This document shows positions 12,826-23,612 of a DNA stretch of 64,000 bases, in pieces. The notes beneath the pieces were generated by a model. It did no database searches, was not told the origin of the DNA, and saw only the letters and a program-made list of their open reading frames with translations. Where the stretch lies: positions 21,777,683 through 21,841,682 of the forward strand of contig CALNVZ010003430.1 in the NCBI GenBank assembly GCA_940671915.1, in the 5' to 3' direction. The DNA is from Paracentrotus lividus. Its lineage: Eukaryota; Echinodermata; Echinoidea; Camarodonta; Echinidae. The position numbers and the translations under genes were made by a program. Within the stretch, counting starts at the first letter, position 1. The number at the start of each line of letters is the position of its first letter.

Positions 12826-13345
12826 GAGCCTACAGATGAGCCTATAGGCTACACAAGAAGCAGCCTACAAGTGAGCCTACGGATGAGCCTATAGGCTACA
12901 CAAGAAGTAGCCTACGAGGGAGCCTACGGATGAGCCTATAGGCTACACATTAGCCTACGCATTAGCCTATAGGCTACACATTAGCCTACGCATTAGCTTA
13001 TAGGCTACACATTAGCCTACGCATTAGCCTACGCATTAGCCTTTAGGCTACACATTAGCCTACGCATTAGCCTATAGGCTACACATTAGCCTACGCATTA
13101 GCCTATAGGCTACACATCAGCCTACGCATTAGCCTATAGGCTACACATTGGCCTACGCATGAGCCTATAGGCTACACATTAGCCTACGCATTAGCCTATA
13201 GGCTACACATCAGCCTACGCATTAGCCTATAGGCTACACATTAGCCTACGCATTAGCCTACGCATTAGCCCTTAGGCTACACATTAATAGCCTACGCATT
13301 AGCCTACGCATTAGCCTATAGGCTACATAAGAGTTGGCCTATAGT
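12826..13345 (+). repeat. Leader minisatellite with palindromic units
   Basis: About 14 units of roughly 31 bp lie between the primer-binding site and gag. The typical unit contains GCCTACGCATTAGCC and the perfect palindrome AGCCTATAGGCT followed by ACACATT. The first units are more divergent (GATGAGCC, CAAGAAG variants), the middle ones are almost identical. In RNA every unit could form a small hairpin. Confidence 0.92.
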
Positions 13346-13431
13346 ACACACTGTGTGTAGCAACATATAGCTTATGAATTAACCTGTAGGCTATACAAGA
13401 CTTACGCTTATACTTGGTGTGTAGACCACCA

Positions 13432-14817
13432 ATGATGGCCGCTCAGCGTGTCACGCTAGAAGAAGAACTGGGAGTGCTTGCAGCCGAGGTCCAGCGTGGA
13501 GACGAAGATCTGCGACGCTCAAAATCGGAGAATAGAGGATTGGCAGAAGAGAATCGTCTCCTTAGATTACAACTGGAGAGAATCAATATAAATCAATCTC
13601 CCATTAGTTTTCCTCGTCACTTCCAGAATGATAGAGCATCCACTGCATTTCGTGATGAACGTCAGCCAAGTAGCAATCCAGAGCCCCAATTCGATGGAGA
13701 AACAACGATTAAGGTCAGATCAGAACAGCCTTATGGTCCTAATGGTGGACAATTCCAGACTTCATTCTCGGCTCCAACCAAGACCCCCACAGCCGGCCGT
13801 CTGGCCGGCAATGGAACATCAGTTGCTAATTTTCTACATAGAAATGATCTGGAAATGTCAGATGTTGACGCATGCATAAGGAATCCGCCAGACTACTTGT
13901 TGCGAAGGCCAGAGGTGACCAAAGAGCCTACAAGATTACAGCCACAGCCCCACAACACAATACATAAGCCCAACATTACACCTGACAGATTCGATGGGAA
14001 GACTCCATGGAGGGATTATATGAGCCATTTTGAGGCTTGTCGAAGAGCAAATAATTGGAGTGAGGATGAGGCTAAGGTGTTCCTTGCCGCTAGCCTGCGA
14101 GGCCCAGCACTTAAGATCCTGGGTAACAAGATCGCTGAGAAATCACAAACCACTTATCAAGACCTGATGAATCACTTGGGGAAGAGATTTGGTCCAGGCC
14201 AGTTAGCGGAGAATTTCCTACTGGAATTGCGAGACCGACGTCAAGGACCAAGAGAAACTCTACAGGAGTTGGGCTAGGCAGTGAGAGAATTATCTATGTT
14301 AGCCTATCCAGAGCTAAGTGAGGAAGCCCAGGATAGGTTGGCTCGAACTCATTTCTCTGAGGCGATCGAAGACCAGGCCATCAGAGAAGGGGTATTCAGA
14401 TCCAAGCCGACCACGATGGATGAAGCTATCCAGGCCTCCTTAGCTACAGATAATTTCTTCAAGCTGGAGGAACAGAGGTCCAGTAGGAGACAAAGACAGT
14501 CCCGAGCTGTGGATGTTGATCCGGCTGCCACGATGGATGAGTTATGGAAAGAACTCAAACGGATAGAAGAGAGAATCTCTAAACAGGAACCAGCCAACAG
14601 AACAAGTGAATCAAGACAACCCAATACCTACCATGGACGGTGGAAAGGAAAATCAAATGTTGAATGCTACGAGTGTCATGAAAAGGGACACTTTGCCCGG
14701 GAATGTCCCATCCGACACAGGAACCAAACTTCTTCGGGAAACGATACTCAGCCGACTCAGATGCCCGAGGGGAGGCTGTATGGAAACCAGGGCCCCAGGG
14801 AGACAGAGAATCAGTAG
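13432..14817 (+). pseudogene. Gag of the LTR retrotransposon, interrupted by an in-frame TAG
   Basis: Gag forms the particle that packages the element's RNA. The first ATG is at 13432. The N-terminal part has a coiled-coil-like stretch (about residues 8-50), then a low-complexity region, then a capsid-like domain beginning near TPDRFDGKTPWRDYMSHFEA. An in-frame TAG at 14275-14277 interrupts the capsid region, after which the same frame continues to 14817. The nucleocapsid has one CCHC zinc knuckle (C-x2-C-x4-H-x4-C) at 14665-14706. Because the TAG lies well before the knuckle it looks like a point lesion, not the gag-pol readthrough stop used by some retroviruses. Confidence 0.88.
14736..14742 (+). 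promoter_or_regulatory. Candidate -1 ribosomal frameshift site (GGGAAAC)
   Basis: The heptamer lies in the gag/pol overlap (14703-14817) and is placed in gag frame as G GGA AAC, the X XXY YYZ arrangement needed for a -1 shift. The pol frame is -1 relative to gag. GGGAAAC is an established slippery heptamer in retroviruses. The GC-rich sequence at about 14758-14800 could supply a stimulatory structure. Confidence 0.75.
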
Positions 14818-15549
14818 ATGACTCATCAACACCGGCGTCACCACAGGTGAACCAAAGAATTGCAAATTACCAACTAGACAAGGCACGTCGTGGCCTTTTT
14901 GTCGAGGCAATGATTAGGGGAGTTAAGGCCAGGTTGTGTGCAGATTCAGGAGCGACTGACACTATCTTATCTTCATCCCTTTATCATCGGATTTCAGCAG
15001 CAAACAGGCCAAGTCTCAGTGAGGTGGGTGTCAGGAATGCAGATGGTAGCAGCATGGACACTCTAGGTTGCGCCTGGTTGGAGCTGGGTGTTGGAAAAGG
15101 CATATTTCCACTCCAGGTAGTCTTCGGTAACACTGACCAGATAGATGGTCTCTTGGGATTGGACTTTCTTATTCCTAATGAGGCGATTCTGAACTTTAAG
15201 ACCAAGGAACTGCACATTAAAGGAGAGAGAATAAAGCTCACAGATGCCCGAGGGGGTGCATTTTGTTCTAAGGTCATAGTGCAGAGAAGTGTCAAGGTGC
15301 TGCCTGGCCAGGAAGTTGTGCTTCCTTGCCACACTACTGGGCTACCAAGGGGGGCAGGTCCCGCCATCATAGAACCATCGGACAATAGAGAACTGCTACG
15401 CAAGGGGATCGTAGTTGCACGTGTAGTAGAGACCAGAGAGACAACTGTACCCATCCGCCTTTTCAATCCAGGAACCAAGCCATGTAGAATACGCAGAGGT
15501 ACCCTGGCAGGTCATCTTTCACCTATTAGCGATGCAGATATAGAGGAAT

Positions 15550-15768
15550 NNNNNNNNNNNNNNNNNNNNNNNNNNNNNNNNNNNNNNNNNNNNNNNNNNN
15601 NNNNNNNNNNNNNNNNNNNNNNNNNNNNNNNNNNNNNNNNNNNNNNNNNNNNNNNNNNNNNNNNNNNNNNNNNNNNNNNNNNNNNNNNNNNNNNNNNNNN
15701 NNNNNNNNNNNNNNNNNNNNNNNNNNNNNNNNNNNNNNNNNNNNNNNNNNNNNNNNNNNNNNNNNNNN
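15550..15768. other. Assembly gap (219 N)
   Basis: Unknown bases replace the end of protease and the start of reverse transcriptase. Frame continuity across the gap cannot be judged. Confidence 1.
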
Positions 15769-17076
15769 AGGTAAGGAAGGGACTGCGACAAGATGTTCCA
15801 TGGAAAGATTGCTAAGCTGCTGTTGAAAATCAGGACATTTTTTGCTAAATCAGGAGGCAAACATTGGGAAGACAAGCTTGATAAAGCATCAAATCAACAC
15901 TGGAGACAATCCCCCTTTTCGAGAGAGACCCCGGAGAGATTCCACCAAAGGAGCAAGAAGAGAGATCGACCGTCAGATCCAGGGTTTGCTGCGAAATGAC
16001 AGAGATAGAGCCTTCTGATAGTATACCCTGGTGGTCATCTAACGTTGTCCTTGTAAAGTGAAAAAGGATGGGTCCAAAGAAGATTTTGCGTTGATTATCG
16101 CAAAGAACAACGTGCACCATCAAAAGATGGATACCCTAATCCCTCGTATTGATGACTCGCTCCGATACACTAGGAGGCGCAAAGATTGCGTTTCCACTCT
16201 GGACCTGGCCTCAGGCTACTGGCCGGTGGAAGTTTGGATGAGGAAGCCAAGAAGAAATCTGCGTTGTTGTCGAGGAGGATTGTATAGTTGCGAAGGTTAT
16301 GCCTTTCGGCTTATGTAATGCCCCCTCGACGTTACGAGATGATCATTTGAGATCAAAGTACTCTTAGTGTACCTGGATGATGTCATTGTATTGCCAAGAA
16401 GACCATGGAGGATGAGCTAGCTAGACTTAGCACTTGTTGTTTCAACGCCTTCGCAGGCCGGACTGAAGTTGAAGGCCAAGAAGTGTCACTTGTTTCGGAA
16501 GAGTGCCTAATACCTAGGGCACAGTGGTGTCAGGAGAAGGCATTTCTACAGATCCGGAGAAGATTGAGCAGAGTGAAGGAATGGACAACACCTACATGTG
16601 TCAAGGAAGTTCGAAGCTTTCTAGGACTTGCCTCCTATTACAGGAGGTTTATTGAGGGATTTGCTGACATTGCCCGCCCCCTCCACCGTCTGACCAATAA
16701 GGGAAAATCATTCTCATGGATACTGGACTGTGAACAAGCCTTTGAAGATCTCAAGAAGCGGCTGCAGGAGTCACCAATCCTTGCTTACCCGGACCCGAAA
16801 GCAGAGTACATCTTGGATACGGATGCTAGCAATGAAGGAATAGGAGCTGTCCTGTCACAGGTGGTTGACGGTAAGGAGCGGGTGATCTCCTATGCTAGCA
16901 GGGCTCTGAGTAAAGAAGAGAGGAACTACTGTGTGACGAGGAAGGAATTGTTGGTGGTAGTAGTGTTTCTCAAACGATTTCGACAATACTTGTATGGTCA
17001 AGCTTTCATTGTTCGTAGTGACCATGGGGCATTCCGCTGGCTACTGAATTTCCGGGATGTGCAGGGCCAGATGCAG

Positions 17077-17471
17077 TACTGCCAACCTAAAATTGTATTT
17101 TTGTCTTTTTCATTTGGATAAGGGGTACCAAACTCATTAAATGTCAATAATTATTCAGATCATAAAAATGTCAATCCCCATCCACCTGTCGACCTGAAAA
17201 CCTTTTATTATTCAATTATTTTCAATAGAAAACAAGGTAAATATGCCAAACATTTTGACAAGTGTGTCATCCCTGCACCAAAGGCATTCGTTCTGGTAAA
17301 TGAGGGACATAGACAATTCATTGAACAATTAAATGTTTTCTATGAAGACAGGTGCGATGTAGTATGGCATGATGGTGATGTGCATTCATAGACATCTATA
17401 GATCTTAGTACCCCCTTAAGAAGCGAAAGAGGATAGAAAAAGTACGGAATACGATTTTTTGTTGGCAGGTC
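17077..17471. mobile_element. 395-bp insertion within pol
   Basis: The insertion interrupts the RNase H/integrase linker and is flanked by TGCAG (17072-17076 and 17472-17476). Its ends carry a short inverted match (CTGCCAAC / GTTGGCAG). Within it, 17122-17391 is open without an ATG for about 89 codons and ends at TAG; the deduced peptide (for example FVLVNEGHRQFIEQLNVFYE) is not one I recognise. It could be a MITE or a transposon fragment carrying an exon-like piece. Confidence 0.65.
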
Positions 17472-19435
17472 TGCAGATGTGGCGATGGCTGCAAGTGATA
17501 GCACAATATCACTTCAAGATCATACACCGGGCTGGACGATCCCATGGAAATGCTGATGGTCTCTCAAGGCGACCTTGCTCTCAGTGTGGGCGGGATGAAT
17601 CACCAACATCCAATCCCGAAGTACAAGTGCACGTGGCTAGCGACCAAAATATCTGCGCAGAAGCGAAAGCAGTGACAGTGGAACCAAGTATCAGTAATGA
17701 ACAGATGCATCAAGACCAGATGAAAGATCCATCAATCAAATGGATACTTGAGGCAAAACAGCAGTCTCCGGACCGGCCTGAGTGGTCAGAAATGTCCTCC
17801 GAATCCAGAGTGAAGAAGTCCTACTGGCGGATGTGGGCGCAACTGGAGATAAAACAAGGCGTCCTTTACAGAAAATGGGAGTGTGACCGGGGCAAGAAGG
17901 TTTCTTGGCGGACGGTTCTACCCTCAAACCAACGAACAGACATCGTAAAGGAGCTGCATGGAGGAAATACAGGCGGACATCTTGGGATGAACAAGACAAG
18001 GGACAAGGTACGCATGAGGTTCTATTGGGTTGCCATGGATGCTGACATCCGATCGATAGTACGACAGTGCAATGTCTGTGCTTCGAAAAAGTCACCAGCG
18101 AAAAAGAGAAGAGCTCCCTTACAACAGGATTCTGTCGGGATGCCAATGGAAAGGGTGGCCTTAGACATAGTCGGTCCTCTTCCGGAGACAGAAAGGGGGA
18201 ACAAGTACATACTTGTGGTAGGAGACTACTTTACCAAATGGATGGAGGCTTACCCAATACCAGATCAAACTGCTGAAACGGTCGCAAACAAGTTCGTGAA
18301 CGAGTTTGTTTGTAGGTTTGGTGTTCCAGAAGTACTGCATTCGGACCAGGGTCGAAATTTCGAATCTCACATCTTTCAAGAAATGTGCAAGATCCTTGGA
18401 ATTCGCAAGACACGCACTACCCCATACAATCCAAAGTCAGATGGACTCATTGAAAGATTCAACGGTACCCTCCTAAACATGATTGCCATGATGATAGAAC
18501 CTCATAAGCCTCATAGAACCTCATAAGCGACAACCTCATAAGCGACAGCGAGATTGGGATGAAAAGTTGGCGATGGCAGTGTTTGCATAACGCAGTGCTC
18601 CCCAAGACTCCACCAGAGAGACCCCAAATATGCTAATGTTGGGCAGGGAGGTGCATTTGCCTATCGATTTGACTATGGAGGCTCTAGACGACTCCGGTGA
18701 GGATGAAGTGGAGACTGACTATGCATACGCTTTGAGACAACGCATGAGGGCGGCCCATGGCAAGGCCAGGAAGAACTTTGCCGAAAGCGCCAGGCAGCAG
18801 AAGAGGAACTACGACTCTAAGACAGGAGGCAGTTCTTTGGCTGTAGGTGACTTTGTGTGGCTCCACAACAAAGCAAAGACCAAGGGCTTGTCTCCAAAAC
18901 TACAGCGGAAGTGGGAAGGACTTTTCTTGATCATTCATCAATTGTCAGATGTGACCTGCAGGATACAGGAGAAGAGAAATGGGAGAATGAAGGTGGTCCA
19001 TGTAGACAGGTTAAAACCTTATGAAGGGGAACCTCTTCAAGCATGCCTGGAAGAGAGTGCAAGCCAAGACAGTCATCGACTTGTGCAGCAACCCCCAACC
19101 GCCTCACTCAGGATCAGGACCCAGTAGCGGAGGTTGATCCCTTAGCTTTGGAAGAACTTCCTGGTCTTGTAAAGTGTGTAGGTGGGGACGCTCTCGAAAC
19201 TGAGCTGTCCAGTCAAATGGAACAAGATCCCAACACGAAGAAGGAGATTGAAGTGATCAGTAAAGTCCCTGAACCTGTCACGCCTCCTATTCCGGCACCT
19301 AGGAAAATCCCTGTCCCAGCCCCCAGGAGAAATCCACCACGAGATAGAAAACTACCCAATAGATATACATAGAAATTAACTATTGTTTTTGAAATTGTTA
19401 TGGCCGCACCTAACCATGTCTATATATTTGTGTCC

Positions 19436-19448
19436 CTATCACTTGCAG
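19436..19448 (+). promoter_or_regulatory. Candidate splice acceptor before the zinc-finger ORF
   Basis: A pyrimidine-rich run ends in CAG nine bases upstream of the ATG at 19458. A donor could be GTAAGT at 12493-12498 in the LTR. Usage is not shown. Confidence 0.45.
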
Positions 19449-19457
19449 TGAGTCAAA

Positions 19458-20429
19458 ATGAGACGCCAGGATTTTGGACGTGGAAGTTTCGACTGCCATG
19501 ACTGCGGAGAGGTATTTTCTCACCGGAGCAGTCTCCATCGCCACATAGATGAACGTCATTGCTCACAACACGACTTCCCCAGCAACCAGTGCCATAAGGT
19601 GTACAATAGACGGGATAACCTTGTGGCCCACATGAAGAGAGATCATAAGGAGGGCCAAGAGGAGAGACTGGAAGGCCGTGGGGAGTATCCAGGAGGCAGC
19701 AAGGACCGAGAGAAAGTTCGTGGACAGACCCCAGACCGACGGGTGGGGAGGCATGACGTTCGCCACATCGTTGAGGACAGGTTTAGCCGAGGAAAGTACC
19801 CAGAGAAGAGACAAGCACAGAGGCCGAGATCGGAAGCCCACGTGAGCCGAGCAGATGTAGAAATACAAGTGGATGTCTCGCCGGCTACCCAGGAGGCGGT
19901 AGAGGCGCGGGTACCTGGAGGGAAACCGTTGAGCATGCTACGCCGGCTAGTCGCTAATCAAGATGATTCTTCTGATACGCGTGACTCTTCCGGGTCGGAC
20001 TCCGAATCAGATGATGAACCCCATCCCAAGCGGCTTCAACTTGGAACTGAGATCGACGAGCTGACAGCGAGTAATGTGATGTCAGGAACAGTTTTTATGG
20101 TCACAGAACATAGTTCGTCATCACTCTTTTGTAGTGAGGCAAAATTATCAGAGGAAACAAAAGAGCGTACATACAAAATGTTTGTGGTGAAACCCGCTCA
20201 AACATCTGAAGGAAAAGGCTTTGCGACGAAGCTACGCCATGTCGATGGTGAGGCCTTGGGCAACCCGATGTCTCTGAAAGAGGTTGAAAATGGATTGATA
20301 GGAAAAGTAAAAGAAATCCGAGAGGTGGTAACACGTAAATTATTCAAAGATGGCAATCTGTTTGTGGAGGACACCAACTCAAAAGTGTATTCAGTGGACC
20401 TTCTAACCGGGACAACCGATAGTCATTAG
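19458..20429 (+). CDS. Accessory C2H2 zinc-finger ORF of the LTR retrotransposon
   Basis: This 323-residue ORF lies between the end of pol and the non-coding 3' part, where env sits in some gypsy elements. Residues about 11-35 form a C2H2 finger (CHDCGEVF...LHRHIDERH: C-x2-C-x12-H-x4-H). A second finger follows at about 38-63, but serine replaces its first cysteine (FPSNQCHKVY...AHMKRDH). Then come a basic, charged stretch, an acidic serine-rich segment (DSSGSDSESDDEPHP), a KRLQL basic patch and a C-terminal part of about 120 residues that I do not recognise. No signal peptide or membrane segment is visible, so it is not an envelope. A good splice acceptor (TTTGTGTCCCTATCACTTGCAG, AG at 19447-19448) lies 9 bases before the ATG, suggesting expression from a spliced RNA. 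The ORF is intact although gag and pol are broken. Its role is unknown; nucleic-acid binding is inferred from the finger. Confidence 0.8.
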   Translation: MRRQDFGRGSFDCHDCGEVFSHRSSLHRHIDERHCSQHDFPSNQCHKVYNRRDNLVAHMKRDHKEGQEERLEGRGEYPGGSKDREKVRGQTPDRRVGRHDVRHIVEDRFSRGKYPEKRQAQRPRSEAHVSRADVEIQVDVSPATQEAVEARVPGGKPLSMLRRLVANQDDSSDTRDSSGSDSESDDEPHPKRLQLGTEIDELTASNVMSGTVFMVTEHSSSSLFCSEAKLSEETKERTYKMFVVKPAQTSEGKGFATKLRHVDGEALGNPMSLKEVENGLIGKVKEIREVVTRKLFKDGNLFVEDTNSKVYSVDLLTGTTDSH

Positions 20430-20471
20430 AAACTTTCAAGTCTTCATTCCAGTATCCTCAGAAATATTTTT

Positions 20472-22780
20472 AGGTGGTATGTACGTATGTACATATCACC
20501 TCTTGTTATTGTCCAAATCTTCTTTTTTTTATTTTTTTAAAATTTTTATTCTCCTGTACAATTCTTGTAGACACGATAACTCAAAAAATAATGCATTAAA
20601 GCATTTCAAACTTTCAGCAATGATAGATCATCATGAAATCTGAGCACTGAAATCTTTTCTAGCTCATTAGCATAATGTGACGTCATCTAGACGCCATTTT
20701 GTAAAATCACATTATCAATCATAACTTCATAACTAATCATCATTGATCAATCACATTTAATACACATAAACTTCAAATTGAAGCGCATGTTATAGAACAT
20801 AATGCGCGCGCGTACGTAAGCGCATTAAGGAATTACGCGCGCTCAAAAATTAAAAATGTTCAAAATCACTTGATGGCTGAAGTAGAGTACGTTTCAGGTC
20901 ATTTTAAGCATTTCAAGAAAAAATGCGCGCGCACGATTTTGCGCGCATTAATTCGCGTCGGCAAAGAATGCAGCTTTGGATCATTGATTTTTTGCTCTTA
21001 AAGTAATCTTGATAATATTGACAACAATTTGACACCATAATCACTACTTTTTAGACTATTCATAACCAAACGATGGTCTGTTCAAGTTGGAACTACGCGC
21101 ATGCGAATTTTGTCAATTTTACCAAAATATGCAATTTTTTGCCAAAAACATTCCTACACAAAATCCTGAATAATTCTTCAGGATCAACGGCAACCCCTAA
21201 TTATCTTTTCAGAGTTGGATAGAGTATGAGTTGTAGATGCGATTTCAAACCTCATTTATTACTTATCGTCATTGCAACACTATCATAATGGCTCCTAAAC
21301 TCAAAATTTCGATTTGCGTTTCAAAATTACCGATTTCAGCTAAATGACGCATTATCTTGGTAGAAAGAGGAGTGTTTCTCAGTAAATATGTGCCGTTTCT
21401 CTTTCAAGTGTTCAGTATGTTGTAGCCGAGACAATTCCCTACAACATTGACAAATTTAATTTGGTTTTACCCCCGGCTTTGTAGTCTAAATTGGCGCTTA
21501 AAGAAGGCATGTCATTTCATCACATTTGAAGTGTACGTGTATTTTGCATTGGACAAGCCGTCTCATTAGGTGGTATGTACGTATGTACATATCACCTCTT
21601 GTTATTGTCCAAATCTTCTTTTTAAAAAAAATTTTTTTTAGGTGGTATGTACGTATGTACATATCACCTCTTGTTATTGTCAGAATCTTCTTTTTTTTTC
21701 TCTTTTTTTAAAATTCTTACTCTTCTGTACAATTCTTGTAGACATGATAACTCAAAAAATAATGCATTAAAGCATTTCATATTTTCAGTAATGATAGATC
21801 ATTATAAAATCTGAGCACTGAAATCTTTTCTAGCTCATTAGCATAATGTGACGTCATCTAGACGCCATTTTGTAAAATCACATTATCAATCATAACTTCA
21901 TAACTAATAATCATTGATCAATCATATTTAGTACACATAAACTTCAAATTAAAGCGCATCTTTTAGAACATAATGCGCGCGCGTAAGTACGTGCATTAAG
22001 GAATTACGCGCGTGCAAAAATTAAAAATGTTCAAAATCACTTTATGGCTGAAGTAGAGTACGTTTCAGGTCATTTTAAGCATTTCAAGAAAAATGCGCGC
22101 GCACAATTTTGCGCGCATTAATGCGCGTAGGCGAAGAATGCAGCTTGAGATCATTGATTTTTTGCTCTTAAAGTAATCTTGATAATATTGACAACAATTT
22201 GACACCATAATCACTACTTTTTAGACTATTTATAACGAAATGATGGTCTGTTCAAGTTGGAACTACGCGCACTCGAATTTTGTCAATTTGCCCAAAATAT
22301 GCCATTTTTGGCCAAAAACATGCCTACACAAAATCCTGAATAATTCTTCAGGATCAACGGCAACCCCCAATTATCTTTTCAGAGTTGGATAGAGTATGAG
22401 TTGTAGATGCGATTTCATACCTCATTTATTACTTATCGTCATTGCAACATTATCATAATGGCACCTAAACTCAAAATTTCGATTTGCGTTTCAAAATTAC
22501 CGATTTCAGCTAAATGACGCATTATCTTGATACAAAGAGGAGTGTTTCTCAGTAAATATGTGCCGTTTCTCTTTCAAATGTTCAGTATGTTGTAGCCGAG
22601 ACAATTCCCTAAAACATTGGCGAATTTAATTTGGTTTTACCCCCGGCTTTGTAGTCAAAATTGGTGCTTAAAGAAGGCATGTCATTTCATCACATTTGAA
22701 GTGTACGTGTATTTTGCATTGGTATGGACAAGCCGTCTCATTAGGTGGTATGTACATATCACCTCTTGTTATTGTCCAAA

Positions 22781-22811
<31 letters not shown>

Positions 22812-23500
22812 ATTCTCCTGTACAATTTTTGTAGACACGATAACTCAAAAAATAATACATTAAAGCATTTCAAACTTTCAGCAATGATAGATCATCATGA
22901 AATCTGAGCACTGAAATTTTTTCTAGCTCATTAGCATAATGTGACGTCATCTAGACGCCATTTTGTAAAATCACATTATCAATCATAACTTCATAACTAA
23001 TCATCATTGATCAATCACATTTAGTACACAGAAACTTCAAATTGAAGCACATGTTATAGAACATAATGCGCGCGCGTAAGTACCCGCATTAAGGAATTAC
23101 GCGCGCTCAAAAATTAAAAATGTTCAAAATCACTTGATGGCTGAAGTAGAGTACGTTTCAGGTCATTTTAAGCATTTCAAGAAAAAATGCGCATGCACGA
23201 TTTTGCGCGCATTAATGCGCGTCGGCAAAGAATGCAGCTTGGGATCATTGATTTTTTGCTCTTAAAGTAATCTTGATAATATTGACAACAATTTGACACC
23301 ATAATCACTACTTTTTAGACTATTCATAACCAAATGATGGTCTGTTCCAAGTTGGAACTACGCGCACGCGAATTTTGTCAATTTTACCAAAATATGCCAT
23401 TTTTGGCCAAAAAAATCCTGAATAATTCTTCGGGATCAACGGCAACCCCCAATTATCTTTTCAGAGTTGGATACACCATCAATTGCAAATGCTTTTTTTT
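20472..23500. repeat. 1.1-kb tandem satellite array (about 2.8 units plus a short fragment)
   Basis: Units start at 20472, 21567, 21639 (after a 72-bp fragment unit) and 22741. Each begins TAGGTGGTATGTAC followed by a near-palindrome ending GTACATATCACC. Shared internal landmarks are CTAGACGCCATTTTGTAAAATC, several GCGCGC runs and TTCAGGATCAACGGCAACCC. Full units end near CAAGCCGTCTCAT. Units are highly similar (about 95% by eye); the last is truncated near 23475. No ORF is conserved between units. Confidence 0.88.
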
Positions 23501-23612
23501 TTTTTTTTATAAGTCCACAAGCGTTGGCGTCAAAAATTGTGGCCAAATGAATCTTGGCTAGTCTCAAATTGAAGAGCGTCATTTTTCTAACAAAAAATAA
23601 TTCGACAGCCTA

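Larger units (their letters stand above)
14703..19372 (+). pseudogene. Pol of the LTR retrotransposon (protease, RT, RNase H, integrase), broken
   Basis: The protease is open to the gap at 15550 and shows the active site ADSGATDTIL and GLLGLDFL. After the gap the reverse transcriptase (about 15780-16400) is split by several frameshifts; TLDLASGYW and the catalytic YLDD (16361-16390) are still readable. The RT connection and RNase H (about 16405-17071) include FLGLASYYRRF, DTDASNEGIGAVLSQ and YCVTRKEL. A 395-bp insertion follows. Integrase (17472-18526) has the HHCC zinc module (ELHGG...GGHLG...CNVCASKK) and the D, D, E residues in ALDIVGPL, HSDQGRNF and GLIERFNG. Short CCTCATAAGC duplications break it near 18505-18550. 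The C-terminal part (to VVHVDRLKPYEG) and a proline-rich tail ending near 19372 are in different frames. Confidence 0.9.

Noticed and set aside
12826-13345. CRISPR-like array
   Set aside because: Direct units without unique spacers, in a eukaryotic retrotransposon leader; it is a minisatellite.
14275-14277. UAG readthrough as the gag-pol recoding signal
   Set aside because: The stop is in the capsid region, far before the zinc knuckle and before the pol overlap; a single point lesion is simpler.
18022-18413. Minus-strand open frames opposite integrase
   Set aside because: Shadows of the integrase coding strand.
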